Source: JABWBR01 sp036741235 (lineage in GTDB: Bacteria; Bacteroidota; Bacteroidia; Chitinophagales; Saprospiraceae). Taken from it: a stretch of 11,237 nucleotides of DNA. The stretch spans positions 1-11,237 of the forward strand of contig DAINSQ010000152.1 of NCBI GenBank assembly GCA_036741235.1, given 5' to 3'. The notes under the pieces are model-generated. The model saw only the letters and a program-made list of their open reading frames with translations, did not search any database and was not told the DNA's origin. Shown here piece after piece: positions 1 to 7,837 of this stretch (within the stretch, counting starts at the first letter, position 1; every line of letters begins with the position of its first letter). The position numbers and the translations under genes are program-made.

Positions 1-57
1 ACAACCAACAACCTACAACCTACAACCTACAACCTACAACCTACAACAACCAACAAC
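1..57. repeat. Heptamer tandem repeat (ACAACCT)n before aldo/keto reductase start
   Basis: Five perfect head-to-tail copies of ACAACCT lie at 8-42. A variant unit (ACAACCA, 1-7) precedes them and decaying AAC-rich sequence follows up to the ATG at 58. The array begins at the window edge, so it may extend further upstream. It forms the whole visible 5' flank of the next gene, and no Shine-Dalgarno-like purine run is present, as is common in Bacteroidota. A seven-base unit directly before a start codon could vary in copy number and alter spacing to an upstream promoter; that role is inference. Confidence 0.85.
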
Positions 58-1041
58 ATGGAATACCGACGACTAGGCAAATCCGGATTACAAGTCAGCG
101 CCCTGTCACTGGGCTCCTGGCTCACCTTTGGCAAACAAATTGGCGACGACGTAGCCGAAGACCTCATGATCAAGGCCTACGACAACGGCGTCAACTTTTT
201 CGACAACGCCGAAGCCTACGCCCACGGTCAATCAGAGATCGTGATGGGCAAAATTCTCAACAAGCTTAAGTGGGAGCGCAGCTCTTATGTAGTATCGAGC
301 AAAGTTTATTTCGGCGACGGCGGCAAAAAGCCCAACCAGTCCGGCTTGAGCCGCAAACACGTCTTCGAGGCCTGCCACGCCGCCCTGCGCCGCCTGCAGG
401 TCGACTACCTCGACCTCTATTTCTGCCACCGCCCCGATAAAAAAACGCCCATCGAAGAGACGGTGTGGGCCATGAACCACCTCATCCAGCAGGGCAAAAT
501 CCTGTACTGGGGCACATCCGAATGGTCGGCCCAGGAGATCATGGAAGCCCATATGGTCGCCCGCGAAAACCGCCTCATCGGCCCCGTGATGGAGCAGCCG
601 CAGTACAATATGTTCCACCGCCACCGCATGGAAGTGGAATACGCGCAGATCTTCAAAACGGTGGGCATGGGCGCCACGATCTGGTCGCCCCTGGCTTCAG
701 GCGTGCTCACCGACAAGTACCTCAACGCCGCCCCCGAAGATACGCGCATGAATATGAAAGGTTTGGAATGGCTGCGCAACAGCGGCCTCACCCCCGAGCG
801 CCTCGAAATAGCCCGCCAGCTCAATACCCTGGCACTCGAATTGGGCACGTCGCTGGCCAAACTGGCGATCGCCTGGTGCCTGAAAAACCCCACGGTGAGC
901 ACGGTGATCCTCGGCGCCTCGAAGGTCCCCCAACTCGAAGAAACGCTGACTTCCCTGGAGGTGATCCCCCTTCTTACCCCCGACGTCGACCGCCGTATCG
1001 AGGAGATCCTGGGCAATAAACCGGCGCAGCCGGAGTGGTAA
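58..1041 (+). CDS. Aldo/keto reductase, Kv-beta-like (AKR6-type)
   Basis: This 327-residue protein is a full-length NADPH-dependent aldo/keto reductase with a (beta/alpha)8 barrel, expected in the cytoplasm because no signal peptide is seen. The opening MEYRRLGKSGLQVS is typical of the family. The catalytic tetrad is visible: Asp49 and Tyr54 in FFDNAEAY, Lys82 in SSKVY, and His124 in YFCHRPD. The motifs GTSEWSAQEI, WSPLASGVLTDKY and ILGASK near the C-terminus match the voltage-gated potassium channel beta-subunit-like subfamily, whose bacterial members reduce aldehydes and small carbonyls. The start at 58 gives the canonical N-terminus. The epimerase gene follows 65 bases downstream on the same strand, so they probably share a transcript. 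The physiological substrate cannot be read from sequence; a sugar-related carbonyl is an inference from the neighbours. Confidence 0.93.
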   Translation: MEYRRLGKSGLQVSALSLGSWLTFGKQIGDDVAEDLMIKAYDNGVNFFDNAEAYAHGQSEIVMGKILNKLKWERSSYVVSSKVYFGDGGKKPNQSGLSRKHVFEACHAALRRLQVDYLDLYFCHRPDKKTPIEETVWAMNHLIQQGKILYWGTSEWSAQEIMEAHMVARENRLIGPVMEQPQYNMFHRHRMEVEYAQIFKTVGMGATIWSPLASGVLTDKYLNAAPEDTRMNMKGLEWLRNSGLTPERLEIARQLNTLALELGTSLAKLAIAWCLKNPTVSTVILGASKVPQLEETLTSLEVIPLLTPDVDRRIEEILGNKPAQPEW

Positions 1042-1106
1042 TAAGCGCGGAAGGGAAAGCTATCACAAGCGTACCCTCCCAAAATCCACATTCAAAACCG
1101 TTTCTC

Positions 1107-2309
1107 ATGAACGACCCGGCCGGCTTCCAATCCCAACTCCGCGAAACCCTTGCCGATATCCTGCAATGGTGGGCTGCTCGCGCCGTTGACGATACCTACG
1201 GCGGCTTCATCGGCCGCATGGACGGACAGGGGCTTGTACACCCACACGACGAAAAAGGTATCATCCTCAATACCAGGCTATTGTGGACATTTTCCTCCGC
1301 AGCCCGGCAGGCGCTGCCCGGCGAATACCGGCCACTGGCCGACCGCGCTTACCAATACCTGATGCGTTATTTTTGGGACGAAGAAAAAAGCGGTTTCTAC
1401 TGGACCGTCGACTACCAGGGCCGGCCTGCGCAGACCAAAAAGCAGGTATACGCCCAGGCCTTCGCCATCTACGCCCTGTCGGAATACCACCTGCTCACCG
1501 GCAATGCCGCCGCCATCGACTGGGCCATGGAAACCTTCGAATTCCTGGAGCAATACAGCCTTGACCGCCGTCAAAACGGCTACCTGGAAGCTTTCAACCG
1601 CGACTGGCAGCTCCTGGAAGACCTGCGCCTCAGCGAAAAAGACGCCAACGAAGCCAAAACCATGAACACGCACCTGCACCTGCTGGAAGCCTATACGCAC
1701 CTGTACCGGACAAGCAAAAAGGAGGCCGTCAGGTATGCATTGAAAAATCTGATCACGCTGTTTTTAGACCGCTTTATCGACCCTGCCACTGGGCACATGC
1801 GCCTGTTTTTCGACGAGCGCTGGCAACTAAAATCTCACGAAATCAGCTTCGGCCACGACATCGAATGCAGCTGGCTGCTCACCGAAGCCGCCGAAGTAGC
1901 CGGCGATGCAGCGCTGCTCGCCCGCGCGCGCGACGCCGCCCTGCTGATGGCCCGCGCCGTACAACGCGAAGGCGTCGATACCGACGGCGGCATCTTCAAC
2001 GAAGCCGGCCCCCAAAGCATCACCGATACCGACAAACACTGGTGGCCCCAGGCCGAAGCCGTCGTGGGTTTTCTCAACGCCTGGCATATCAGCGGCGATA
2101 CTTCTTTTTACGAGTCTGCATTATCTTCGTGGCAGTTTATCCGGCAGTTTATGCTCGATACCACGCTGGGCGACTGGTACTGGCGCGTGAACCGGCAGGG
2201 GCAGCCGATTACTTCGGAAGACAAGATCAGCCAGTGGAAGTGCCCGTATCATACGAGCCGCGCGTGCATGGAAGCCTTGAAAAGACTGAGTTTGAGGGTG
2301 GGAGGGTGA
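1107..2309 (+). CDS. N-acylglucosamine/cellobiose (mannobiose) 2-epimerase family protein
   Basis: This 400-residue protein has the length and (alpha/alpha)6-barrel sequence pattern of cellobiose 2-epimerases, which epimerise C2 of the reducing-end sugar of beta-1,4-disaccharides such as cellobiose and mannobiose. Family motifs are present: NTRLLWTF (Arg57), the HLHLLEAYTHLY segment near 189, GHDIECSWLL (His250), KHWWPQAEAVVG (Glu317) and WKCPYHTSR (His382). From memory of the family, the Arg and the two His correspond to substrate-binding and acid/base residues. I chose ATG 1107 over the in-frame GTG at 1035, because the latter overlaps the reductase gene and adds 24 residues unlike the family. 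No signal peptide is seen, so it should be cytoplasmic. The exported GH5-like enzyme downstream favours mannobiose or glucomannan disaccharides as substrate; this is inference. A plain N-acylglucosamine epimerase is less likely given the GHDIE and CPYH motifs. Confidence 0.88.
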   Translation: MNDPAGFQSQLRETLADILQWWAARAVDDTYGGFIGRMDGQGLVHPHDEKGIILNTRLLWTFSSAARQALPGEYRPLADRAYQYLMRYFWDEEKSGFYWTVDYQGRPAQTKKQVYAQAFAIYALSEYHLLTGNAAAIDWAMETFEFLEQYSLDRRQNGYLEAFNRDWQLLEDLRLSEKDANEAKTMNTHLHLLEAYTHLYRTSKKEAVRYALKNLITLFLDRFIDPATGHMRLFFDERWQLKSHEISFGHDIECSWLLTEAAEVAGDAALLARARDAALLMARAVQREGVDTDGGIFNEAGPQSITDTDKHWWPQAEAVVGFLNAWHISGDTSFYESALSSWQFIRQFMLDTTLGDWYWRVNRQGQPITSEDKISQWKCPYHTSRACMEALKRLSLRVGG

Positions 2310-2326
2310 GAGGGAGAGAGGGTGGG
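2296..2326 (+). repeat. G-run tract (possible G-quadruplex) across epimerase stop codon
   Basis: Six GGG runs lie at 2296-2298, 2300-2302, 2304-2306, 2312-2314, 2320-2322 and 2324-2326, with loops of 1, 1, 5, 5 and 1 bases. This satisfies the usual G3N1-7 quadruplex pattern. The tract encodes the last epimerase residues (RVGG), includes its TGA at 2307-2309 and continues into the 78-base spacer before the glycoside hydrolase gene. Folding in mRNA could affect translation or transcript stability between the two genes, but only the pattern is seen here. Confidence 0.6.
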
Positions 2327-2387
2327 AGAACAATGCAGGCTTACACATTCAACTAAACCCTGGCGCTAAACTGCGACTGCACAAACC

Positions 2388-4238
2388 ATGAATCTTCGAA
2401 ATTCACTGATTACTTCAGCATTAATCCTGATAACCTTGCAGGGCATTGCACAACCCTTTGAAGCACAAAAAAGCATGTTTGAACATTTCGTCACCCGGTC
2501 GGGGGCAAAACTAATGGATGGGGAGCGCGAGCTGCGCTTCATTTCATTTAACATACCCAACCTCAACTACATAGAAGACGAATTCGGCTACGAGCAGGCC
2601 CAGCCTTTTCGGCTGCCCAACGCCTTCGAAATCAGGGATGCCCTGTTGAGCGCCAAACAAATGGGCGGCGACGTGGTGCGGCTGTACACCATCCCCGTGC
2701 GGAGCCGCCACGACCACCCCGAAACGCCCGCTTACGTATTGGGGCCCGGCATCTTCGACGAAGAAGCCTTTCGCGCGCTCGACCTCGTATTATCCATTGC
2801 CAACGAAGTGGGCGTGCGGGTCATCATCCCCTTCATCAACAACTGGCAGTGGATGGGCGGCAGGCCGCAATACGCCGAATTCAGGGGAAAACGCAACGAC
2901 GACTTCTGGAGCGACCCCCAGCTCATCAACGACGCCCGGGCTACAATTGCCTACGTCATTAACCGCGTAAACACCATTACCGGCATACCCTACAAAGAAG
3001 ACAAAGCCATCCTGTGCTGGGAAACCGGCAACGAACTCACCTGCCCCGAATCGTGGACGGCGGAAATGTGCCGTTTCATCAAACAGCTCGACCCCAACCA
3101 CCTCGTCATGGACGGCTTTTTCGCCATCGACGGCATACCGGTGCGCAAATCTTCGCTCAGCGACCCCAACATCGACATCATCTCCTCGCACCACTACGAA
3201 ACCGACCCTGCCAAACTGATGACCCACATCAACCGCAACCTGTCGATCGTAAACGGCGAAAAGCCCTATGTACTCGGCGAATTCGGCTTTATCAGCAACG
3301 GCGCCATGCGACAGGTACTCGACCACGTAATCAACGCCGGCATGCCCGGCGCGCTGTTGTGGAGCCTGCGCTTTCACCGCCGCGAAGGGGGCTTCTACTG
3401 GCACTCCGAGCCCTCCGGCCACGGTCGCTTCAAAGCCTACCTCTGGCCGGGCTTCGACACCGGCACGGCCTACGACGAAAAAAACACCCTGGCGCTGATG
3501 CGCGAAAAAGCCTATACCATCAAAGGGCTGCCGGTTCCGCCCCTGGAAAAACCCGGTGCGCCGCGGCTGCTCCCCATTGTGGAAGTCAGCCGCATCTCCT
3601 GGCAGGGATCCGTGGGCGCCTCCGGCTACGACGTCGAGCGCTCTGCCAACCCCGAAGGGCCATGGGAAGTGGCGGGCTACAACATCTCCGACGCGGCAAG
3701 TCAGTATTTGCCCTTGTTTAACGACCGCTCGGCGCAAAAAGGGCAGGTCTACTACTACCGCGTCATCGCCAAAAACCAGGCGGGGTTGTCGCGGCCTTCC
3801 AACATCGTCGGCCCCGTACAAGTCAACCGCCTGGCCCTCATCGACGACATGGCCCACTTCGGCACGATGTACGACTGGAAAGGCGACGTATACATCGCCG
3901 GCGGCAACGACCGCGAATGCCGCGAAAAACTGACACGCCTGCACGGCAAGTCGGGCGACCGGATCACCTACTACCTGCCCGAAGGCATCAAAGGATTCAG
4001 GGTATACGCCTTTTCAAAAGAAAAAAAATTCACCCTCAGCTTCAGCTTCTCGCAACAGGGCGACGACAGGCGGCCCGCCAACCCGGCCATGCTGCTCCTG
4101 CCCAGCGAACACAACGACTACCAGTACTGGCATACCGCCGTTTATTCGGATTCGGCGCCGCCGGGGCAGACATTCCCCTTCCTCGAAATCAAATTTGAAA
4201 AGACCACCCAGATCGGGCGGGTGGAGGTGTTTTATTGA
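2388..4238 (+). CDS. Secreted GH5-like endo-beta-1,4-mannanase with FnIII and C-terminal domain
   Basis: This 616-residue protein begins with a Sec signal peptide (MNLRNSLITSALILITLQGIA, cleavage probably after Ala21), so it acts outside the cytoplasm. Residues about 30-380 form a clan-A (beta/alpha)8 glycosidase most like GH5 mannan endo-1,4-beta-mannosidases. The acid/base Glu216 sits in CWETGNELTCP and the nucleophile Glu298 in YVLGEFGF. SHHYE and the LLWSLRFHRREGGFYWHSE segment give further active-site aromatic and His residues. A fibronectin type III domain follows (about 386-478; SGYDVERS, YYYRVIAKNQAG). The last 138 residues form a beta-rich module I cannot assign; it may bind carbohydrate. 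The C-terminus does not look like a type IX sorting domain, and there is no lipobox Cys. It follows the epimerase by 78 bases and probably belongs to the same operon. Mannanase is preferred over cellulase because of overall resemblance and the neighbouring epimerase. Confidence 0.85.
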   Translation: MNLRNSLITSALILITLQGIAQPFEAQKSMFEHFVTRSGAKLMDGERELRFISFNIPNLNYIEDEFGYEQAQPFRLPNAFEIRDALLSAKQMGGDVVRLYTIPVRSRHDHPETPAYVLGPGIFDEEAFRALDLVLSIANEVGVRVIIPFINNWQWMGGRPQYAEFRGKRNDDFWSDPQLINDARATIAYVINRVNTITGIPYKEDKAILCWETGNELTCPESWTAEMCRFIKQLDPNHLVMDGFFAIDGIPVRKSSLSDPNIDIISSHHYETDPAKLMTHINRNLSIVNGEKPYVLGEFGFISNGAMRQVLDHVINAGMPGALLWSLRFHRREGGFYWHSEPSGHGRFKAYLWPGFDTGTAYDEKNTLALMREKAYTIKGLPVPPLEKPGAPRLLPIVEVSRISWQGSVGASGYDVERSANPEGPWEVAGYNISDAASQYLPLFNDRSAQKGQVYYYRVIAKNQAGLSRPSNIVGPVQVNRLALIDDMAHFGTMYDWKGDVYIAGGNDRECREKLTRLHGKSGDRITYYLPEGIKGFRVYAFSKEKKFTLSFSFSQQGDDRRPANPAMLLLPSEHNDYQYWHTAVYSDSAPPGQTFPFLEIKFEKTTQIGRVEVFY

Positions 4239-4293
4239 AGGGGGGGTGCTGAATCCTGGGAGGAACAAGATGTGGGTAGCAGGTAATTATTGC

Positions 4294-6657
4294 TTACAAA
4301 ACTTCAAACAGAGGCATTCTGGCGGACAATGGTTGATCTAGCTCGGCGAACAAAACGGCGGCGCCCACATCGCCTTTATACAAGCTGTTGTTGCGCATCA
4401 GCGGCGAATAGGCGTTTTTAACAATACGTCGAGCCAGATTTTTCGCAGTTTTGAGATAAAACTCATCCCGGGTGGCCCTGTAGATGCTCAACAGCGCATA
4501 GGCCTGCCCCGACATGCCGCAGCACAAGCTGCCGTTGGTATCCTCCTGATCGTTTTCAATGAAATATTTGGCCGACTTTTGGGCTAGATCCAGGTAACGA
4601 CGCTCCGCGGTACAACGGAACAACAACATCCACAAGAAAGCGTACCCAGCGGCGCCGTGACACCAGCCGGGCCACGACTCTGTGCTGTCAGGGGTGAGAT
4701 TCCAGCGCACATAGCCGTTTTCTTCGATGCCCAAATCCTCAAGTTCCTTCACGCGGCGAAAAAACGGTGATGGAAGCGCTGTCCCGGATTGCCGGCTCCA
4801 CAACAAAGTTGCATACAGGATACCTGCCCAGCCGTGGGCAATGCCGCGGTAAAGTATAGGAGAACCATCGGCAACAGGGGGATAAGCGTCAATTATATTC
4901 CATATTTTATCCCGGGTTTGGGCGGCCAGCCGGGCAATCTCCTGTTTGAGCGTTTCCTCGTGTTGAACCAACTCCCATAGCACAGCGCAGCCGATAAGGT
5001 TGCTCGACAGTCCTACGGTGACATCCAGGTCTTCGCAGGGCCTGGAGGCCTCGGCTACAAAACCCAAAATTGCGTGGTAACAACCGTTGATATCGCCCAT
5101 CGCCTTGCACACGAGCGCTTGGACCAGGTGTACGCCCGCAGCGGAGTGATAAATAGAAGTATGCCCTACCGTCTCCGGCGTAATTTCTATTTCTTTTGAA
5201 AAAAAGGCGCGATCTTCATCTTTTAAACAGGCTTGTGCCCGATTAACCCACACATCGGCCAGGGCGAGCATATCGGGGTCGTTGCGGAGACAGGCCAGGC
5301 GGTAAAACAGGTAAGCGATACCGGCGGCGCCGTAGTTAACCGAGCAAGTCGGCGGCAATTGCAGCCCGTGATCGAGTAGCGGACCATCCCAGCCCAGTCG
5401 GCGTTCCAGCGCCTCCATAAAAGCGGCGACAGAATATTTGATCTCCGGGATTGTCGACTTTTGTTGCTCCATCCGCTTTCTTATCGCCAAAAAACGATCG
5501 GCATATTCGCGAACAGAGGAAAAGCGATCGGCAGGGGCTTTCGAGAGCCCCTTGAAAATAACCGCTTCAATTTCCGGATCGATATCCAGGTCGTATTGGC
5601 TGAAAGGGACAGGTGGATTTTCGGCAATTTGCTTAAACGCCACCTCTTTCTCAAAAGAAAAATCGAGATATGGTTTGCCAGTCAACAACTGGTACAGCAA
5701 AGCCGAAAGCGCGTATTGCTCGCCCAAAAACGAAGCCGGCGGCTGCACCTTGCGATTAATGACGCTGAGCGCGTATTCGGGTTCAAAAAAGAAACCCACG
5801 CCGCCGCGGGCTGTATTTTCGGAGACATTTTCAAACCTGGAAATACCAAAATCGATAATTTTTACGCCGCCGTCGTCAGCTACCAGCACATTGCGCGGGT
5901 GAATGTCGGAGTGGATTACGCCTTTGCTATGTATAAAGGCATATGCTTCCAGTATTTTATAAAAAATCGAAATCAAGCGGTACAGATTATCGGGATCGGT
6001 CAGATTGCGGTATTTTTCCGTCGCTTCATCGCAAGCGGCGCCTTCGCACCACTGCATAATGATATAATGATTACCCTCCCATTCGCCGCTGTCTAACAAT
6101 GCGGGCGTACACACGCCCTCCAAATGGCTGAGAATTGCAACTTCTTTTTCATAATTCAGCATCACATATTTTTCGTGGTCGGATGTTTTCAGTAATTTTA
6201 GAACATAATAAACCTCCCCTTTCTTGATCTTGTAAACCTCCGTATCGGAAATACTTTGAATTTTTGCCGCCACTTCATAATCCAAAAACATATCGCCGGC
6301 GCTAAAAAAATCCTGTTGACTGCGGTGCGACAAATCGCCTTCGGCGTCAACCAGAAAGCCCTCGCCGCGCAATTGCGCCAGCATCATAAACGAATGATCC
6401 AGCACCTCCTGCGCTTTCAGCTTGTGCAACACGGCATACCTGAAAATACCCTCTACCAATGGTTTGGGCGTAGTAAACTCGCGCAACAGATCGGCAACAT
6501 CCGCATCGATCACCTTGCTCGTCTGGCGAGAGTGATCGAACGTAAGCAACACATCACCCTCCTCGTATTCAAACTTCGCTTTGAGCGTTTCGGGCAGCTC
6601 GGCTACCGGCGTAAAACGCACATTTTCGGGAAGCACGTAATTTCTTTGGGTCGACAT
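4294..6657 (-). CDS. Lanthipeptide synthetase-like protein: PqqD/RRE-like N-terminus, protein kinase, LanC cyclase
   Basis: I start this 787-residue protein at the ATG at 6657, five bases after the upstream stop; an in-frame ATG at 6699 would overlap that gene by 37 bases. Residues about 14-107 resemble PqqD/RRE leader-binding domains (SKVIDADVADLL, then a helix pair). Residues about 135-395 are a Ser/Thr-type kinase: Lys154 in YVLKLL, Glu172 in the alpha-C helix, catalytic loop HSDIHPRN (His249, Asp251, Asn256) and DFG at 269-271. Residues about 405-787 are a LanC-like alpha/alpha toroid with repeated G-A/S-G motifs: catalytic-type His608 in GIAHGWAG, Cys666 in GWCHGAAG, and Cys712-Cys713 in LCCGMSG as zinc ligands. 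It should phosphorylate precursor Ser/Thr and then form thioether rings. Unlike class III/IV enzymes it has no room for an OspF-type lyase domain. It is the last gene of the operon. Confidence 0.85.
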   Translation of the reverse strand: MSTQRNYVLPENVRFTPVAELPETLKAKFEYEEGDVLLTFDHSRQTSKVIDADVADLLREFTTPKPLVEGIFRYAVLHKLKAQEVLDHSFMMLAQLRGEGFLVDAEGDLSHRSQQDFFSAGDMFLDYEVAAKIQSISDTEVYKIKKGEVYYVLKLLKTSDHEKYVMLNYEKEVAILSHLEGVCTPALLDSGEWEGNHYIIMQWCEGAACDEATEKYRNLTDPDNLYRLISIFYKILEAYAFIHSKGVIHSDIHPRNVLVADDGGVKIIDFGISRFENVSENTARGGVGFFFEPEYALSVINRKVQPPASFLGEQYALSALLYQLLTGKPYLDFSFEKEVAFKQIAENPPVPFSQYDLDIDPEIEAVIFKGLSKAPADRFSSVREYADRFLAIRKRMEQQKSTIPEIKYSVAAFMEALERRLGWDGPLLDHGLQLPPTCSVNYGAAGIAYLFYRLACLRNDPDMLALADVWVNRAQACLKDEDRAFFSKEIEITPETVGHTSIYHSAAGVHLVQALVCKAMGDINGCYHAILGFVAEASRPCEDLDVTVGLSSNLIGCAVLWELVQHEETLKQEIARLAAQTRDKIWNIIDAYPPVADGSPILYRGIAHGWAGILYATLLWSRQSGTALPSPFFRRVKELEDLGIEENGYVRWNLTPDSTESWPGWCHGAAGYAFLWMLLFRCTAERRYLDLAQKSAKYFIENDQEDTNGSLCCGMSGQAYALLSIYRATRDEFYLKTAKNLARRIVKNAYSPLMRNNSLYKGDVGAAVLFAELDQPLSARMPLFEVL

Positions 6658-6662
6658 AAGGT

Positions 6663-7835
6663 TCAATTTTGGGAGGTTAAATAATTCAGCGGCATCCAAT
6701 TGGCAGTATCGACGCCCAAAAGCGATATTTTATTCAAAATAAAATGCACGGCATCGCCCTTATGGATATGCTCCGCGTGAGACTGGGAAACCGCGACCGC
6801 AATTTTATCGGTAATTTCAGCGCGCCAACTGCCGCCCTCAAGATCTTTTATCACCTCGGCGCTTGGCGGATCGATACCCCAGGATAGCAACCCGGCTTCG
6901 TCGATGGGGCAGGTAAAGGGTACGCCCTGCACCTGCTCGCAATGCAGTCCGGCCTTGAGCGCCTCGGCGGCTTGTTGCAGGCTGGAATAACTTCTAAAAT
7001 AAACAACCAGCTTATCGGGCCTCAACAAACCTTCCCTGTTGGCGCCTACTTTAAAACTAAAAGCTTCAATAACGGGCAGTACTTGCACAAATTGCTGAAA
7101 AACAGCAGGAAGCGCATCAATAGCTGGGCTGATATAAATCTTATAAGTTGGCTGCCGTTTGTAACTTGCCGCATGCGCATTCTGTTGACGATGCCAGGCT
7201 ATCCAGCCGAATTTATCGGCAGGCGACTGCTTTTTCCAGCCGTTAAGCAGCCCCTTGCGCGAAAGGGTTGCCACCCGCAAAAACTTGTCCACGGCGGCGC
7301 TGTCGGTCAAATCCGCATAATCCGACGGTCCCGCCGGCATCGTATTGAAACCATACAGCCGTTGGGCGATACTTCGCGGATCCAGTTCATACAGATACAA
7401 GGCATATCGGATAGCTTTTTCCGAAATAGCAGAAAGCCGCCCCGCCGGGGCCGGCATGGCGGCATTATCGCGATACAAGGCAGCTTGCGCCGCGGCGCCC
7501 GAGACGAATCGGCCGTTATAGCAGACCTCCAGGATACCGTCGAGCACCAACCGCGCCAGGGTGGTGTTCGTCTCGTCGTCATAGGCATTAAGCATAAACC
7601 TGGGCAACCGTCCTTCGGTTTGCAGGGAGTAATACAAGAGAGCGACGTCTTTGTATGCGATTTTGGGGCTCAACATACTTTGCGTGTCGACGGGCACAAA
7701 CAACCCGTATACGTCAGGGTCGGAGAACAGCACAGCCAGCGCCGGAGGCGCCGACTGTGCCATGCGATTGGATTCTACCAGTTCGTATTGTCGACCGACT
7801 CTGAATGTATTGGTCGGCAGGAAGTGAAGCTTCAT
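6663..7835 (-). CDS. HopA1-like protein, candidate trans-acting lanthipeptide lyase
   Basis: This protein has 390 residues from the ATG at 7835, which lies two bases after the upstream precursor stop (TGACCATG); a GTG two codons earlier is also possible. It has no signal peptide or membrane segment. The C-terminal half contains a beta-rich block in the order YKIYISP (231-237), FSFKVG (259-264), RPDKLVVYF (272-280) and GVPFT..GLLSWGIDPP (304-324). This order resembles the HopA1 effector family, to which the LanY lyase of class V lanthipeptide clusters belongs. The N-terminal 130 residues are not recognised. Position between precursor genes and a kinase-cyclase that lacks its own lyase suggests it removes phosphate from phospho-Ser/Thr to give dehydroamino acids. 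The family call is from remembered motif order, not a search. A lantibiotic-dehydratase C-terminal (SpaB_C) protein was considered, but its motifs are not seen. Confidence 0.5.
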   Translation of the reverse strand: MKLHFLPTNTFRVGRQYELVESNRMAQSAPPALAVLFSDPDVYGLFVPVDTQSMLSPKIAYKDVALLYYSLQTEGRLPRFMLNAYDDETNTTLARLVLDGILEVCYNGRFVSGAAAQAALYRDNAAMPAPAGRLSAISEKAIRYALYLYELDPRSIAQRLYGFNTMPAGPSDYADLTDSAAVDKFLRVATLSRKGLLNGWKKQSPADKFGWIAWHRQQNAHAASYKRQPTYKIYISPAIDALPAVFQQFVQVLPVIEAFSFKVGANREGLLRPDKLVVYFRSYSSLQQAAEALKAGLHCEQVQGVPFTCPIDEAGLLSWGIDPPSAEVIKDLEGGSWRAEITDKIAVAVSQSHAEHIHKGDAVHFILNKISLLGVDTANWMPLNYLTSQN

Positions 7836-7837
7836 GG

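Noticed and set aside
417..1091. Minus-strand open frames over the aldo/keto reductase gene
   Set aside because: They are antisense shadows of a gene with a complete catalytic tetrad.
1035..1106. Earlier GTG start for the epimerase
   Set aside because: It overlaps the reductase stop and adds 24 polar residues not seen in the family; the ATG at 1107 gives the normal N-terminus.
2790..3944. 384-codon open frame on the minus strand inside the hydrolase gene
   Set aside because: It lies antisense to a strongly supported gene, its translation is rich in Val, Gly and Phe as in third-position GC shadows, and no domain is recognisable.
4239..4293. Possible bidirectional terminator between the convergent hydrolase and synthetase genes
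   Set aside because: Only a four-base TCCT/AGGA stem around GGG and a short AGCA/TGCT pair are visible, with no T tract.
6658..6699. Earlier ATG start for the lanthipeptide synthetase
   Set aside because: It would overlap the upstream gene by 37 bases; the ATG at 6657 is five bases after that stop and begins a plausible N-terminus.
6663..7835. Lantibiotic dehydratase C-terminal (SpaB_C) identity for the 390-residue protein
   Set aside because: The typical WFFIRY and HLRLR-like motifs are absent, and the order of beta-strand motifs fits HopA1-like proteins better.
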